Assembly: GCA_900539915.1 (NCBI GenBank)
Contig: UQDU01000035.1
Coordinates: forward strand, 1 to 21,891
Reading direction: 5' to 3'
Length of the DNA: 21,891 nucleotides
Source: an uncultured Bacteroidales bacterium
Lineage (GTDB): Bacteria > Bacteroidota > Bacteroidia > Bacteroidales > Muribaculaceae
Shown: one piece after another, positions 21,851 to 21,891 of the stretch
Layout of the letters: each line of letters starts with the position of its first letter
How positions within the stretch are numbered: the first letter of the stretch is position 1
The notes under the pieces: generated by a model
Told to the model about the DNA's origin: nothing
The model's input: only the letters and a program-made list of their open reading frames with translations
Database searches by the model: none
Made by a program: the position numbers and the translations under genes

Positions 21851-21891
21851 CTGTCTCTTATACACATCTGACGCTGCCGACGATAAGGCTC
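21851..21891. other. Illumina Nextera adapter plus probable index (contamination)
   Basis: From 21851 the sequence reads CTGTCTCTTATACACATCT (Tn5 mosaic end, 21851-21869), then GACGCTGCCGACGA (21870-21883). Together these are the reverse complement of the Nextera read 1 adapter. The last eight bases TAAGGCTC fit the reverse complement of an i5 index (GAGCCTTA, which I recall as S521). This is library sequence at a contig end and not part of the genome. Confidence 0.97.

Noticed and set aside
21851..21869. Tn5 or similar transposon end
   Set aside because: The mosaic-end sequence is followed directly by the Nextera adapter and an index, so it is from library preparation and not a resident transposon.

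Overview
The window looks like a chromosomal piece of a GC-rich Bacteroidales bacterium, most likely of the Muribaculaceae (S24-7) type. This rests on several signs: repeated Bacteroidetes-type promoter elements (-7 TAnnTTTG, best case with a TTTG 19 bp upstream), a two-subunit glycine decarboxylase (gcvPA/gcvPB), a DUF5723-type outer-membrane protein, an SPII lipoprotein and a DUF4373 protein. The family-level placement is inference. The right end is a contig end: the last 41 bases are an Illumina Nextera adapter plus a probable index, not genomic DNA.

Layout. Positions 1-315 hold only palindromic repeats. From 316 to 3474, on the minus strand, a large unknown lipoprotein gene is followed by a DUF5723 barrel-like protein gene. 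Positions 3475-4272 hold candidate promoters, repeats and a tRNA-Gln(TTG) with a terminator. From 4273 to 10369, on the minus strand, come housekeeping genes: yceD-like DUF177, rpmF, fabH, era, der and tyrS. From 10491 to 17222, on the minus strand, a compact operon lplA-gcvT-gcvH-gcvPA-gcvPB-lpdA encodes the whole glycine cleavage system with its E3 subunit and a lipoate ligase to load GcvH. A strong promoter precedes it. A divergent small lipoprotein gene lies at 17358-17981. A convergent Zn/Cd-type P1B ATPase gene (18217-20133) is preceded by a free-standing HMA metallochaperone gene. A Fur-family regulator gene is divergent from these, and one 7-1-7 palindrome sits over the -33 regions of both promoters. 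A DUF4373 gene with a 21-bp tandem repeat runs off the contig.

The most interesting unexplained structure is a family of extragenic, BIME-like elements, three of them nearly identical. Each has a GTAG foot plus a hairpin, a spacer of about 32-37 nt, and an inverted hairpin plus CTAC. The three copies (3785-3870, 8192-8274, 18068-18149) share the palindrome GACATGCCATGGCATGTC. A fourth element (213-300) keeps the GTAG/CTAC architecture with entirely different hairpin sequences. Partial modules and a decayed single copy occur elsewhere. This resembles REP/BIME families mobilised by RAYT (Y1-type) transposases. No transposase is in the window, so the link is a hypothesis.
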